A program made the position numbers and the translations under genes. From the NCBI GenBank assembly GCA_014584295.1, contig JACTNC010000022.1, positions 1 to 44,003 of the forward strand: a stretch of DNA of 44,003 bases. Direction: 5' to 3'. The stretch comes from Verrucomicrobiota bacterium. GTDB lineage: Bacteria > Verrucomicrobiota > Verrucomicrobiia > Opitutales > Opitutaceae. Below, one piece after another: positions 17,026 to 26,313 of this stretch (the stretch's first letter is position 1; each line of letters starts with the position of its first letter). Under the pieces are notes generated by a model. It saw only the letters and a list, made by a program, of their open reading frames with translations, was not told the origin of the DNA and ran no database searches.

Positions 17026-19482
17026 TCAGTTTTCCTTTAGCGTGGCTGCTGAGGCCGCGCTGTCGCCCGGATTATCCGGGATCCGCATGCCGTAGAAGCT
17101 CCGGTAAACGAAGACCAGCCCGATGGCCAGGATCACACCGCCGATCGTATATTTTATCGTCGTGTCCGTCATCGTCACGGCGATTTCCACGGCAAGGAGA
17201 CCGAACAAGGTCGTGAACTTGATCACGGGATTGAGCGAGACGGACGAGGTGTCTTTGAAGGGGTCTCCAACGGTGTCGCCGACGACGGTCGCGGCATGGA
17301 GCGGCGTGTGCTTCTGCTTCAGCTCCACCTCGACGATCTTCTTTGCGTTGTCCCACGCTCCGCCTGCATTCGCCATGAAGATGGCCTGGAAGAGTCCGAA
17401 GAAGGCCATGCCGATCAGGTATCCAATAAAGAAATACGGATTGAAGAACGGCAGCGCGAGGGCGAAGCAGAAGATCACGACAAAGATGTTAACCATGCCG
17501 CGTTGCGCGTATTGGGTGCAGATCTTCACGACCTCCTTTGACGCGTCGACCGACGCGGCGGCTGCGTCGAGCTTCATGTTCTCCTTGATGTAAACGACGG
17601 CACGGTAGGCACCCGTAACGACTGCCTGGATGGAGGCACCCGTGAACCAGTAGATCACGCTGCCGCCCATAAGCAGGCCAAGGATCGCCTCGGGATGCAC
17701 GAGCGAGAGTTTCTCGATGACGCCCCCAAACGCCTGCTCGAGCATGAGGATGATGCCGAACACCATGGTCGTTGCACCGACGACCGCCGTGCCGATCAGG
17801 ACCGGCTTGGCGGTGGCCTTGAAGGTGTTGCCCGCCCCATCGCCCTTTTCCAACTGGTACTTCGCACTTCCAAAATCAGGGGAGAAGCCGAACTTTGACT
17901 TGATGTCGGAGGCAACGTTCGGACGACCCTCGATCTGCGATAGCTCGTACACCGATTGCGCGTTGTCCGTCACCGGACCGAAGCTGTCGACCGCAATGGT
18001 TACCGGGCCCATTCCAAGAAATCCGAACGCCACCAGACCAAAGGCAAAGATGGGCGCCGCGAACTGGATGTCTGCGGGCATCATCCCGATCACGCTCGCA
18101 TGCTGCGAGAAATGGTAGGCACCGGCCATCAGTAGGAGAATGGTCAACCCTTTCCAGAAGGCCGAGAAGTTGCCTGCCACGAGTCCGCTCAGGATGTTCA
18201 GCGAGGCGCCGCCCTGGCGGGAAGAGGTCACGGTTTCCTTCACGTGCCTGCTCTCTGTTGATGTGAAAACCTTGGTGAACTCCGGAATGATGGCGCCCGC
18301 GACCGTGCCGAGCGAAATGATGGTCGAGAGCACCCACCAGAGCCCCGGATGACCTGTGAGCGGCTCAAGGAGCAGGTAACTGGCAAAGTAAGTGACGATG
18401 ATGGAGACAAACGACGTGATCCAGACCAGATTGGTGAGCGGCTGCTCGAGGTTGAAGTCCTTGCTTCCACCATACAGGAGGCGGCTTATCCACTCGTTCA
18501 GGAGATAGCTGACAAGCGACGTGATCACCATGAGGATGCGCATGGCGAAGAGCCAGACGATCAGCGTCCCGCAGAGAACCGGATTGGTGACGAGCGCGAG
18601 AGCGAGAAAGGCGATCAGCGCGACGCCCGTGACACCGTAGGTTTCAAAACCATCCGCGGTGGGGCCGACAGAGTCTCCGGCATTGTCGCCCGTGCAGTCG
18701 GCGATCACCCCGGGATTCCGCGGGTCGTCCTCGGGAAGGTTGAAGACGATCTTCATCAGGTCGGCGCCGATGTCGGCGATCTTGGTAAAGATGCCGCCGC
18801 AGATGCGCAGAGCGGATGCGCCAAGGGATTCACCGATCGCGAAACCGACAAAGCAGGGGCCCGCGAGGTTCGAGGGAAGGAATGCGAGGATCCCGATCAT
18901 GAACAGCAGCTCGATCGACACGAGGAGCATGCCAACGCTCATGCCGGAGCGGAGCGGGATGCCGAGTGTGGAGAGGGGATTTCCCTTCAGGGAGGAGAAC
19001 GCGGTTCGGGAATTGGCAACGGTGTTGATGCGGATTCCGAACCAGGCGACACCGTAGCTGCCGAGGATGCCGAGCACCGAGGAGGCGAGGATGATGAGGA
19101 TGTGACTGAACGACTCCTTCACCAAGCCGCCGAAGTAGTACGCCATGCAGAGGGCGATGAGGACCCACAGTGCGATGAGGAACTTCCCCTGCTGGGCCAG
19201 GTAGGTCTTGCAGGTTTCCCAGATGATATTGGAAACCCCGGACATCGACTCATGGACCGGCAGCGCCTTGGTCTTCAGGTACTGGAACCATCCGAAGATG
19301 ATTCCGACCACGCAGACCGCGAGGCCGATCATGAGGATCTGGTGTCCGCTGAGACCACCGTCGAAGAACGACACGGCATCGAGCCTTGGGATCTTGATGT
19401 CAGCTTCACTGGCGGAAGCTGCCGAAACGAACGCGACCCATGCGGCCGCGGCTGAAACACAACGCCACGTTTTTGATAGCAT
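17026..19482 (-). CDS. hppA: Membrane-bound ion-translocating pyrophosphatase
   Basis: This is 818 residues, longer than the common 660-770, with about 16 transmembrane helices. It hydrolyses pyrophosphate in the cytoplasm and pumps H+, Na+ or both outward. Active-site signatures are DIGADLMKIVFNLPEDDPRN, GVIADCTGDNAGDSVGPTAD and a late cluster with AWDNAKK and GDTVGDPFKDT. The cation-selectivity segment reads GAGNTFKATAK, with lysine where K+-dependent enzymes usually have alanine. By general resemblance it belongs to the large group found in Bacteroidetes and Verrucomicrobia, some members of which move both Na+ and H+. The N-terminus looks like a cleavable signal peptide (SAAAAWVAFVSAASASEAD). 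The frame extends 123 residues upstream to 19851 with no family support. Confidence 0.95.
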   Translation of the reverse strand: MLSKTWRCVSAAAAWVAFVSAASASEADIKIPRLDAVSFFDGGLSGHQILMIGLAVCVVGIIFGWFQYLKTKALPVHESMSGVSNIIWETCKTYLAQQGKFLIALWVLIALCMAYYFGGLVKESFSHILIILASSVLGILGSYGVAWFGIRINTVANSRTAFSSLKGNPLSTLGIPLRSGMSVGMLLVSIELLFMIGILAFLPSNLAGPCFVGFAIGESLGASALRICGGIFTKIADIGADLMKIVFNLPEDDPRNPGVIADCTGDNAGDSVGPTADGFETYGVTGVALIAFLALALVTNPVLCGTLIVWLFAMRILMVITSLVSYLLNEWISRLLYGGSKDFNLEQPLTNLVWITSFVSIIVTYFASYLLLEPLTGHPGLWWVLSTIISLGTVAGAIIPEFTKVFTSTESRHVKETVTSSRQGGASLNILSGLVAGNFSAFWKGLTILLLMAGAYHFSQHASVIGMMPADIQFAAPIFAFGLVAFGFLGMGPVTIAVDSFGPVTDNAQSVYELSQIEGRPNVASDIKSKFGFSPDFGSAKYQLEKGDGAGNTFKATAKPVLIGTAVVGATTMVFGIILMLEQAFGGVIEKLSLVHPEAILGLLMGGSVIYWFTGASIQAVVTGAYRAVVYIKENMKLDAAAASVDASKEVVKICTQYAQRGMVNIFVVIFCFALALPFFNPYFFIGYLIGMAFFGLFQAIFMANAGGAWDNAKKIVEVELKQKHTPLHAATVVGDTVGDPFKDTSSVSLNPVIKFTTLFGLLAVEIAVTMTDTTIKYTIGGVILAIGLVFVYRSFYGMRIPDNPGDSAASAATLKEN

Positions 19483-19618
19483 AATGGGGAGTAACTCTGG
19501 CCGGATGCTGCCTTCTGCGTTGAATGGTGCGAGCCAAATCAATGCGGCGGAATATTTTGTCTGCCGGCGGCCAACAGTTGCCCGGGCGACACGTGTTGAA
19601 ATTGTAAGGAAAAAACAA

Positions 19619-20374
19619 CTACGACTTGTTCCGATCCCGTGGAGGTGCCAGTCGCAGCATGCGTCGCAGGACCCAGCAGAATGCGAGTGTGTCCAAGAAG
19701 GGGAAGATCGCCATTTTTCGGAAGGTATAGTTCGCAACGCCGGCAGTACGAGCCCGGTGGGCGACAGGAATTTCCCGAACCTTCCATCCACCCGAGACCG
19801 CGCAGGCGGGGATGAATGAATAGAGCGTCTTGAAGGGAGGCAGGGAGCCAAGGACCTCCCTTCTGAAAAGGCGCAAGGCGCAGCCGCTGTCGCTCACACC
19901 ATCCTGGAGGAGAAAACGCCGGACGTTGTTGGCGATACGCGACATCACCCGTCGCCCCAGGCTGTCCTGCCTTCCCTGGCGCACGCCCACCAGCATGTCC
20001 GCCTTTTCACGATGTTCCCAAAGTTTCACCAGTTCGAGCGGAGGATTCTGGCCGTCGCCATCGAGCGTGGCCACCCATTTGCCGCGGACGCGTTCAAATC
20101 CCCGCCACAAGGCGATCGCCTGACCGCCATTCACCGCAAGGGAAACCACCTGCACGATCGGCCAGGTGGCGGCGATGGACCTCAGCGCTTCCAGCGATGT
20201 GTCCTTGCTGCAGTCGTCGACGGCGATGATCTCGATCGGGATTGCGAGCAGATCAGCCGCCTTGCGAAGTTCTGCAAAGAGCGGCGGTATGTTGTCCGAT
20301 TCGTTGTAGAAAGGGATGACGATGCTGAGTTCCGTCGGGGAATTTTCGTCGGGGGAAAGAGGAAAAGCGCTCAT
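19619..20374 (-). CDS. Glycosyltransferase family 2, polyprenyl-phosphate type
   Basis: This is 251 residues. The GT-A fold shows LSIVIPFYNESDNI near the start, IEIIAVDDCSKDTS with the nucleotide-binding aspartates, NGGQAIALWRGFE, and the metal-binding block LDGDGQNPP. The sequence SGCALRLFRREVL is the typical acceptor-site motif of dolichol/undecaprenyl-phosphate glycosyltransferases such as ArnC, GtrB and DPM1. The C-terminus has one short hydrophobic region (MAIFPFLDTLAFCWVL) and may be peripheral to the membrane. It probably transfers a sugar from a nucleotide donor to undecaprenyl phosphate. It lies 136 bases upstream of hppA, with no obvious functional link. Confidence 0.88.
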   Translation of the reverse strand: MSAFPLSPDENSPTELSIVIPFYNESDNIPPLFAELRKAADLLAIPIEIIAVDDCSKDTSLEALRSIAATWPIVQVVSLAVNGGQAIALWRGFERVRGKWVATLDGDGQNPPLELVKLWEHREKADMLVGVRQGRQDSLGRRVMSRIANNVRRFLLQDGVSDSGCALRLFRREVLGSLPPFKTLYSFIPACAVSGGWKVREIPVAHRARTAGVANYTFRKMAIFPFLDTLAFCWVLRRMLRLAPPRDRNKS

Positions 20375-20418
20375 CGAAGGGAGGGCTCGCGGACGTTGGC
20401 AATAAGGGCCGCGCGCTC

Positions 20419-20485
20419 ACCGGCATCAGGCTGCCGGTCGGGCATGATTGAACTGGAAACCGGGCCCACAGGCTTGGCAAGCCTG
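20419..20485 (-). terminator. Two hairpins between the desaturase and the glycosyltransferase
   Basis: ACCGGCA/TGCCGGT (20419-20438, six-base loop) and CAGGCTT/AAGCCTG (20469-20485, three-base loop) are perfect seven-pair stems. They lie between two minus-strand genes and probably mark the 3' end of the desaturase transcript. The remainder of the 224-base gap shows nothing else. Confidence 0.45.
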
Positions 20486-20598
20486 AGAGCAAGAATCGCC
20501 GTCCCTTGTGCTCCTGTCGGATGATGGCAGACCGGGTAGCAGCCTGTTACTGGGGTACAGACGCGGCGCAGATTTGACGCGCCACTGTTGTAAACGGG

Positions 20599-21819
20599 TC
20601 AGCCATTCGCCTCGCTGGCGGTTGTCGGAGGCGTCTGCTTTGCCTGCAGTTCGTGCGCGAGTTCCGTCATGTCCTTGTGCATTGCCGCGTCCTCCGGTCG
20701 CTTGGGGATGTTGGTATTGGCGGCATTGACGGTGGCCACCGCAATGGCAGCGGCGGCGGGAATGACATGCTTGAGCGGTGATGGCCCGTGCTCCTGCTGG
20801 GCAACCACAGATTTGCGGGCGGCTTCGACCGACTCCCGGTGATCCGCGCGCGCCCCTTCATCGAGGATGGATTGTGGCACCGCCTTCAATCCCCAGATGA
20901 ATCCGGTCCAGGAGAGCATCTTGAGGAGGTAGTAGGTGATGTCGATTTCCCACCAGTAGAATCCATTGCGCGTGCTCGATTGGTAGCGGTGATGATTGTT
21001 GTGCCAGCCTTCGCCGAGGGTGATCAGCGCGAGAATGAAACTGTTCCGAGAGTCGTCGTCGGTCTTGTAGCGTCGGCGTCCCATGAGATGTGCCATCGAG
21101 TTGATGCAGGCCGTGCCGTGAAAGAGCGCGGTCGTGCTGATGAAGAACGCCCAGACGAGCATCTGGGGACCATTGGTTCCAAGGCCTGGTGCAAAGCGCT
21201 CCATCAGGACACCCGAGAGGTAGATCAAGGCGGCAAACACGGCGGGCACGACCAGATCAAAACGGTTCAGCCAGACCAGTTCCTTGAATTTGGCCAGATC
21301 CTTGATCTTCGAGTAGTCCGTCGGAAAATTGCGTCGACTTGTGATCCACCCGATGTGCGACCACCAGAAGCCATGCACGTGGGGCGAATGCGCGTCCTCA
21401 GGGCCATCGGAGTGCTGGTGATGGTGACGATGATGATAGGCCCACCAGAGCGAGCCCCGCTGGACCGTGGTTCCTGCGAAGAGCGCCATCAGAAACTGAC
21501 CGACCCGGCTGGTGCTGTAGGTCTTGTGGGAAAAGTAGCGGTGATGCACGCCCGTGACGGCGAACATGCGAATGAAATACAGGGCCACGGCAGAGATCAG
21601 GGCGACCGGACTGACCCCGACCCAGATCGCACCAAGGCAACCGAGATGGAGCGCGACAAACGGCATGACCCGCGTCCAGTCGACCTTGTCGGGCTCGTTG
21701 CGAACCTTCGACGCACCCTCCGGGCAGTAGTCAGAATCAAACCATTGTATAAACGGCGTGAAGAATCGGGAGAATTTCGTGCTGCCTGCTTTTGTGTGCG
21801 TTTCGTTGGATTCGGACAT
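20599..21819 (-). CDS. Membrane fatty acid desaturase, acyl-CoA delta-9 type
   Basis: This is 406 residues. Three histidine clusters that bind the di-iron centre are visible: HHRYFSH at 92-98, HHRHHHQHSD at 129-138 and EGWHNNHHRY at 270-279. Their sequences match the stearoyl-CoA desaturase class and not the phospholipid desaturase DesA class. Hydrophobic helices at about 52-90, 110-120 and 186-240 embed it in the inner membrane, and it would need an electron donor such as ferredoxin or rubredoxin. After the catalytic domain there is an additional C-terminal stretch of about 80 residues, with an alanine-rich segment (AAAAIAVATVNAAN) and a charged tail, that is not part of the usual enzyme. 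It should introduce a cis double bond into fatty acyl chains to tune membrane fluidity. Confidence 0.92.
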   Translation of the reverse strand: MSESNETHTKAGSTKFSRFFTPFIQWFDSDYCPEGASKVRNEPDKVDWTRVMPFVALHLGCLGAIWVGVSPVALISAVALYFIRMFAVTGVHHRYFSHKTYSTSRVGQFLMALFAGTTVQRGSLWWAYHHRHHHQHSDGPEDAHSPHVHGFWWSHIGWITSRRNFPTDYSKIKDLAKFKELVWLNRFDLVVPAVFAALIYLSGVLMERFAPGLGTNGPQMLVWAFFISTTALFHGTACINSMAHLMGRRRYKTDDDSRNSFILALITLGEGWHNNHHRYQSSTRNGFYWWEIDITYYLLKMLSWTGFIWGLKAVPQSILDEGARADHRESVEAARKSVVAQQEHGPSPLKHVIPAAAAIAVATVNAANTNIPKRPEDAAMHKDMTELAHELQAKQTPPTTASEANG

Positions 21820-21957
21820 GGAAGGGGTTCACCATCGGTCCGTATGGTGGCAAGGCAAGTGGAGTTTTCCGCTTCTGCCTACAATCGCGACGGAAGATTC
21901 CAAGTATCAGCGGAGCTTGTAACGACATGTTCACAAGCAATCCGTGATTTGCCCGGG

Positions 21958-22974
21958 CTATTTTACGCCAAAAACGTAGGTGACTCCACTGGCTGCACCG
22001 ACTGCGAGGAAGGTGTCGTCTCCCGACCAGACAATCCGGCTCACTTTGCTGGGAAGCCTGATGGTTGCGCGAAGCGGATTGGATCGCTCGGGGCTCCAGA
22101 GGCGGACCATGCCGTCCTCGCTTCCGGTTGCGAGGAGTCCGTGGCCATTTTGAAATGCGACGGCGCAGAGTTTTGCCTCGTGTGGAAGCATCGCTGGCTC
22201 GCGTCCCTCCGGGCCATTGCCCTGGCAATCCCAGACGCAACCCTCGCTGCCGCCGCTGGTGGCGAGCCAGCGACCCGTGTGGTCGAAGCATACTTCCTGC
22301 ACCTTGCCCTCGTATCCGCTCATGTGAAACTCGAAGCCGGATTCAGGAATCCAGAGATGTACACTCGGATCCTGGTTCCCCGAAACCAGCCACTTGCCGT
22401 CCGCAGACCACGCCAGTTTGTGAATGCTGTTCGAGTAGCCGAATTCCTTGAAGGCGGTGAGGCTGTCTGCATCCCAGAGGCAGACTCCGCCAAAATAGGC
22501 GACCGCCAGAAGGCGACCGGAGGGAGACCAAGCGAGCGCGGAAATTGACTTCGGAGCGATGGGGAACGCGTGGTGCAGGCTGCCATCGGGTCGCAGCAGT
22601 CTCAGGTTTCGGCCTGCCACTGCGGCGAGCAACACCGGATGTTCCGTGGACGCGGATTTATGCGGACGCCACGCGAGGTGTTCGACCCAGGCGCGTTCAA
22701 AGGCGAACGTATGTGAATCCTGATTTGCGACCACATCCCGCCAGACAATGCGCCCATCCTGTCCTCCGGAAACGAGGCCGGGAGCGCTCCACGCGAGCAC
22801 GTTGGTGCCGCCCTCGTGTCCTTCAAAGGAGGCTCGGTTTGAACCGTCACGGCCACCGAAAACAACGATGGGTCCCGCCGCCGATGCGACCGCCAGGTAG
22901 TCGCCCGCGGGCGACCACGCGAGATCGATGACGTAGTCGTCCAACGAGGCTGCCCACTGTTTGACCAGTTCCAT
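21958..22974 (-). CDS. WD40 repeat beta-propeller protein
   Basis: This is 338 residues, almost all WD40 repeats: about seven blades with signatures such as VIDLAWSPAGDYLAVAS, ISALAWSPSGRLLAVA, IHKLAWSADGKWLVSG and LLATGSEDGMVRLWSP. The usual terminal Trp-Asp is often degenerate (VHLWIPES, GCVWDCQG). There is no signal peptide, kinase or other fused domain, so it is probably a cytoplasmic interaction scaffold of about seven blades. The partner is unknown. It follows pyruvate kinase by 75 bases on the same strand and precedes the desaturase by 138 bases. Confidence 0.85.
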   Translation of the reverse strand: MELVKQWAASLDDYVIDLAWSPAGDYLAVASAAGPIVVFGGRDGSNRASFEGHEGGTNVLAWSAPGLVSGGQDGRIVWRDVVANQDSHTFAFERAWVEHLAWRPHKSASTEHPVLLAAVAGRNLRLLRPDGSLHHAFPIAPKSISALAWSPSGRLLAVAYFGGVCLWDADSLTAFKEFGYSNSIHKLAWSADGKWLVSGNQDPSVHLWIPESGFEFHMSGYEGKVQEVCFDHTGRWLATSGGSEGCVWDCQGNGPEGREPAMLPHEAKLCAVAFQNGHGLLATGSEDGMVRLWSPERSNPLRATIRLPSKVSRIVWSGDDTFLAVGAASGVTYVFGVK

Positions 22975-23049
22975 GGTTGCCCGAACAAAAGGGACGCGGG
23001 GAGGCGCGTCAAAGCCCTCTTTGGGTCGAATCGTGGCGGGCTTGCGCGC

Positions 23050-24498
23050 CTATCTCACGGTTCGCAACTGCACACTGTCGACGAGCCGGTTTGCCGAAAG
23101 GATGTCGGTGGCGATCACGAGTTTGTCACCATCCTTGATCCGGCCGTCACGCCGCAGATATCCGATGGCACGGCTGATGGTCAGATCTGGATCGGAATCG
23201 AGCTGCATGAAGAAGGGTTCAACGCCCCGCAGGATCCGCAACTGGCGGAGCGTTTGGATCGACGGGGTGAAGGCGAAGATCGGCGCGATGTGAGGTCGCA
23301 TTGCGGCGAGGCCTGTCGCCATGAAGCCGCGTCGGGTGAAGGTGAGGATTGCGCAGTCGTCGAGTTCGTTGGCGAGCTGAACCGCGGACTGAAGAAGTTT
23401 GACCTTGTCTCCATCAAGGTAGCGGGGCTCCAGAAAGATTTCTGAGGGCAGCCCCTCGATGCGGACGGCGATGCGGTTGAGCACCTCGACGCATTCCGCG
23501 GGGAATTTTCCAACGGTCGTTTCCCCGGAAAGCATGACGCAATCGGCCCTCTCAAAGACAGCGTTGGCAACGTCGGTGATTTCCGCGCGCGTGGGAACAG
23601 GATTGGCGATCATCGACTCCAGCATGTGGGTTGCGACGATCACAGGACGTCCGTAGTTGAAGCAGATTTCACCGGCCCGCCTCTGGATGATCGGCAGTTC
23701 TTCAAGCGGACACTCAATGCCAAGGTCCCCGCGCGCGATCATGAGGGCGTCGCTCGCGCGTACGATCTCCTCGAGATTGGCAACGGCGGACTGGTCCTCG
23801 ATCTTTGCGATGATCTGTGCGGAGGAATTGTGCTCGCGCAGAAACTCCCGGAGCGTCTCCACGTCCTCCGCCTTTCTCACGAACGAGAGGGCGATGAAGT
23901 CGATTCCTTCCTCGATGCCGACCAGCGTGTCCCTGCGGTCCTTCTCGGTGAATGCCGGCAGATTCACGGTCACGCCGGGCAGGTTGATGTGTCGGCGCGA
24001 CTTCAATTCACCGGGTACGAGCACACGGCACCGGATTTTTGCCTCCCGTTTTTCGAGAACCTCAAGCTGTATCAGGCCGTTGTCGACGAGAACGGTGTCG
24101 CCCACGGCGATGTCCTTCACCAGGCCCTTGTAGTTGACGTCGACCGATCGGACCTCCTCTAGATTTGGCTCTCCCTCCCTCGCGCCGGGCTTGATCGTAA
24201 AATCGAACACTTCTCCTGCCTTCAGCTCAATCGGGTGTTCGAGGTCCCCGGTGCGGATTTCGGGTCCCTTGATGTCCATCATGATGGCGACCTCCCGATC
24301 GACGCGTTTCGAGACGTCGCGGATCTTCCTGATGGTCACGCGCGTCCACTCGTGGGTCGCATGCGCCATGTTCAGGCGAACAATGTCCGCGCCGCCGCGC
24401 AGGAGCGATTCGAGCATTGCCTCGCTTTCGGTGGCCGGTCCGAGGGTTACGATGATCTTGGTGCGCCGGAACGCGGCAATGGGTCGCGATGAACTCAT
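23050..24498 (-). CDS. pyk: Pyruvate kinase
   Basis: This is 482 residues, normal length. It converts phosphoenolpyruvate and ADP to pyruvate and ATP in glycolysis. It starts RRTKIIVTLGPATES, with LRGGADIVRLNMAHATHE supplying substrate residues. The B domain lies at about 85-170. The catalytic lysine is Lys232 in IIAKIEDQSAV with the metal ligands Glu234 and Asp258 (MIARGDLGIE). Later signatures are PVIVATHMLESMI, PTRAEITDVANAVFERADCVMLSGETTVGKFP. The active-site loop reads KIED where many enzymes have KIEN. The C-terminal regulatory domain is complete. An AGGA-like sequence precedes the ATG at a usable distance. The WD40 gene follows on the same strand. Confidence 0.96.
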   Translation of the reverse strand: MSSSRPIAAFRRTKIIVTLGPATESEAMLESLLRGGADIVRLNMAHATHEWTRVTIRKIRDVSKRVDREVAIMMDIKGPEIRTGDLEHPIELKAGEVFDFTIKPGAREGEPNLEEVRSVDVNYKGLVKDIAVGDTVLVDNGLIQLEVLEKREAKIRCRVLVPGELKSRRHINLPGVTVNLPAFTEKDRRDTLVGIEEGIDFIALSFVRKAEDVETLREFLREHNSSAQIIAKIEDQSAVANLEEIVRASDALMIARGDLGIECPLEELPIIQRRAGEICFNYGRPVIVATHMLESMIANPVPTRAEITDVANAVFERADCVMLSGETTVGKFPAECVEVLNRIAVRIEGLPSEIFLEPRYLDGDKVKLLQSAVQLANELDDCAILTFTRRGFMATGLAAMRPHIAPIFAFTPSIQTLRQLRILRGVEPFFMQLDSDPDLTISRAIGYLRRDGRIKDGDKLVIATDILSANRLVDSVQLRTVR

Positions 24499-24589
24499 GG
24501 ATTGAGTTTCCTACAGGGGCAGGGACTCGGACGCAAGCGGGGTCGGCATGATTCTGCCATGCCTGAATTGCCGGGGCGATGCCCGGAGG

Positions 24590-25381
24590 CTACCACTCAA
24601 AAGTGGATGTTCCGCCGCCGGGAGCGACGACATTGAAGTCGCATGTCAGGCGGCTGCGCAGGCTGGACAGCATGGCCTCAACGGCGTCTAGGCTGTTGCA
24701 GTCGCGTGAGAGGTGGGTGAGGAAGACATGGCGCCAGCGCGGCTGCGTGAAGCCGGAGAGTAGTTCGTGCACGGACTCGTTGGAGAGATGCCCGTGGCGC
24801 CCGCTGATGCGCTGCTTGGTCGACCAGGGACGTGTCACGCAGGCCTTGAGCAGCGCTGGGCAGTGATTCGATTCGACGACGAGTGAATCGCAGTCGTTCA
24901 GCCGTTCGCGGACATGCAGGGGCACGTGGCCGAGATCGGTCAGCCAGGCGAGAGATTTTCTTGGGTGAAAAAGGTCGTCGGCGAAGCCCGTGGAGAAGCG
25001 GAAGCCGACGGGATCATGGGCGTCGTGGGGCACGGAAAAGGTATCGACTTCCAGATCGCGAAAGCGGAAACGGGAGCCGGTTTCAAAAATCTGCCAGCAT
25101 GGCTGGCGATCGAGGGTTGCCTGAACGGCGCGCATGGTGGCTGCGTTGGCAAAAACCTTCAGTTCGGGAAACCTCGCGAGCCCGGAGAGCCCGATGGTGT
25201 GGTCGCTGTGGTCATGGGTGACAAACACCGCGTCGATGTCCTCCAGCTTTTCCCCGGCCTCTGCGAGCAGTGCGCGGATGCGTCGGGCGGAGTAACCGGC
25301 GTCGATGAGCACCCGTGCCTGTTCGGTCTGCAGGAGGGCGCAGTTGCCGGAACTGCCGCTGGCTAGGATGCGAAGCTTCAT
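24590..25381 (-). CDS. MBL-fold metallohydrolase, YycJ/WalJ-like
   Basis: This is 263 residues from the ATG at 25381 (MKLRILASGSSGNC), a start typical of the YycJ family. The metal-binding motif THDHSDH lies at about 55-61 and further ligands are probably in VPHDAHDP, LTDLGHVP and SNHCP. FLTHLSRDCNS is the late conserved histidine block. Members are exonuclease-like or phosphodiesterase-like hydrolases, and WalJ links DNA replication and cell-wall regulation in Firmicutes; the role here is not established. The open frame extends to 25666, but that part covers the hairpin repeat region and has no family resemblance. Confidence 0.88.
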   Translation of the reverse strand: MKLRILASGSSGNCALLQTEQARVLIDAGYSARRIRALLAEAGEKLEDIDAVFVTHDHSDHTIGLSGLARFPELKVFANAATMRAVQATLDRQPCWQIFETGSRFRFRDLEVDTFSVPHDAHDPVGFRFSTGFADDLFHPRKSLAWLTDLGHVPLHVRERLNDCDSLVVESNHCPALLKACVTRPWSTKQRISGRHGHLSNESVHELLSGFTQPRWRHVFLTHLSRDCNSLDAVEAMLSSLRSRLTCDFNVVAPGGGTSTFEW

Positions 25382-26022
25382 GGATCTGACAGACGGGTTC
25401 AACGGGTGCGCAGCGAAACGCGCAAGCGCGAACTCGTCGCTGACCCTTTTTTGGCGCACGGACGGGGTATGGCGCCACTGAACCGAAAATTTTTGCAGGC
25501 CATAGGAATTTCCCCTTCCCCCTGGAGGGGCACGCTTCGTCGTGCCCGGTTCGAAAAGCGTAGCGGGAGCTTCCAGCTCCCGATCGGGATTGTACTGCCC
25601 ATATCGGGCGAAGCAGGCATTCAATCCTTTGGACCGCCTGCCGCACGGTTTCGTCAGGCGTGTCAATCACCCGAAGCGTGTTATGTGTGCCGCTAATTTG
25701 AAGGCATTGCTTCGGTAATAGCAGGACGCGGAGCACGAAGAAATCGATCCGGGATGAACCAGCTATACCGGAAGAAGCGTAACGAGTGAAGACAAACCGC
25801 GTTCGTCTTCATGCACACACTTTCACAAATTTACACGCCGAGGCTCCCTACCTCCGACGGCTCAAGATTTCCAACTTTCCCGATGCACCTGGGAAGATTG
25901 GACGAAACGACGCATTTGAATTGTGCGCTCGATCTGTTGTCAGCATCCCAGCGCCGATCGCCGGAGCACGAACCCCAGTCTTCGCGGTGCAACCACAAGT
26001 AATTCCTATCCTTCCTCCTCGC
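25382..26022. other. Gene-free region with short hairpins
   Basis: This 641-base stretch has no supportable gene. It contains a cluster of short perfect hairpins (see 25520-25620) and then AT-balanced sequence with no RNA gene visible. It separates the housekeeping block from decayed gene remnants, so it may itself be remnant DNA. Confidence 0.5.
25520..25620. repeat. Cluster of short GC-rich hairpins
   Basis: Two perfect stems lie close together: GGGCACG/CGTGCCC at 25528-25547 with a six-base loop, and GGGAGCT/AGCTCCC at 25565-25581 with a three-base loop. A CCCC/GGGG mini-stem precedes them and GCCCATATCGGGC follows. The arrangement resembles a REP-like or MITE-like intergenic palindromic element. 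No second copy is present in this window, so repetition in the genome is unproven. Confidence 0.45.
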
Positions 26023-26313
26023 ATGAATCCATCGTCCTTCAGCGCAAAGGTGACCGCCGCTGTCTTCGGCCTTGTCAGTATTCTTCCCGGTGTCATGGGA
26101 CAGTCGGAGAGCGGTATCATCGCACACAGCAAGCTGCTTGTGGAAGGGACGGTCCAGGGAAAGGCAAATCTCGCAGTGTAAGGCGGGGATGCATTGTCCG
26201 CCACGCTTCCCCGGTTGAAAGCAACCCGGAAGCCGGCTGGGACGAGAGCACTTGTGATCGGCGGGAGCGAACCTGTGGCCAAGAGCGATTTCGCATCGGC
26301 GAAGTCGGGCTAG
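26023..26313 (+). pseudogene. Signal-peptide gene fragment with an in-frame stop
   Basis: An ATG at 26023 opens a frame with a convincing Sec signal peptide (SAKVTAAVFGLVSILPGVMGQ) followed by SESGIIAHSKLLVEGTVQG. It stops at TAA 26179-26181, but the same frame reads on in coding-like fashion (GGDALSATLPRLKATRKPAG, then ALVIGGSEPVAKSDF) to TAG 26311-26313. This suggests a decayed gene for an exported, perhaps surface, protein interrupted by a nonsense mutation and then cut by the transposase remnant that begins at the next codon. A genuine 52-residue exported peptide is the alternative. I do not recognise the family. Confidence 0.45.

Noticed and set aside
18349..19455. 368-residue plus-strand frame opposite hppA
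   Set aside because: It mirrors the hydrophobic codons of the pyrophosphatase and gives an artificial Asp/Glu/Arg-rich protein.
20788..22548. 586-residue plus-strand open frame opposite the desaturase and WD40 genes
   Set aside because: It is antisense to two well-recognised genes, is rich in Arg, Gly and charged residues, and has no domain. Such shadow frames are expected in GC-rich DNA.
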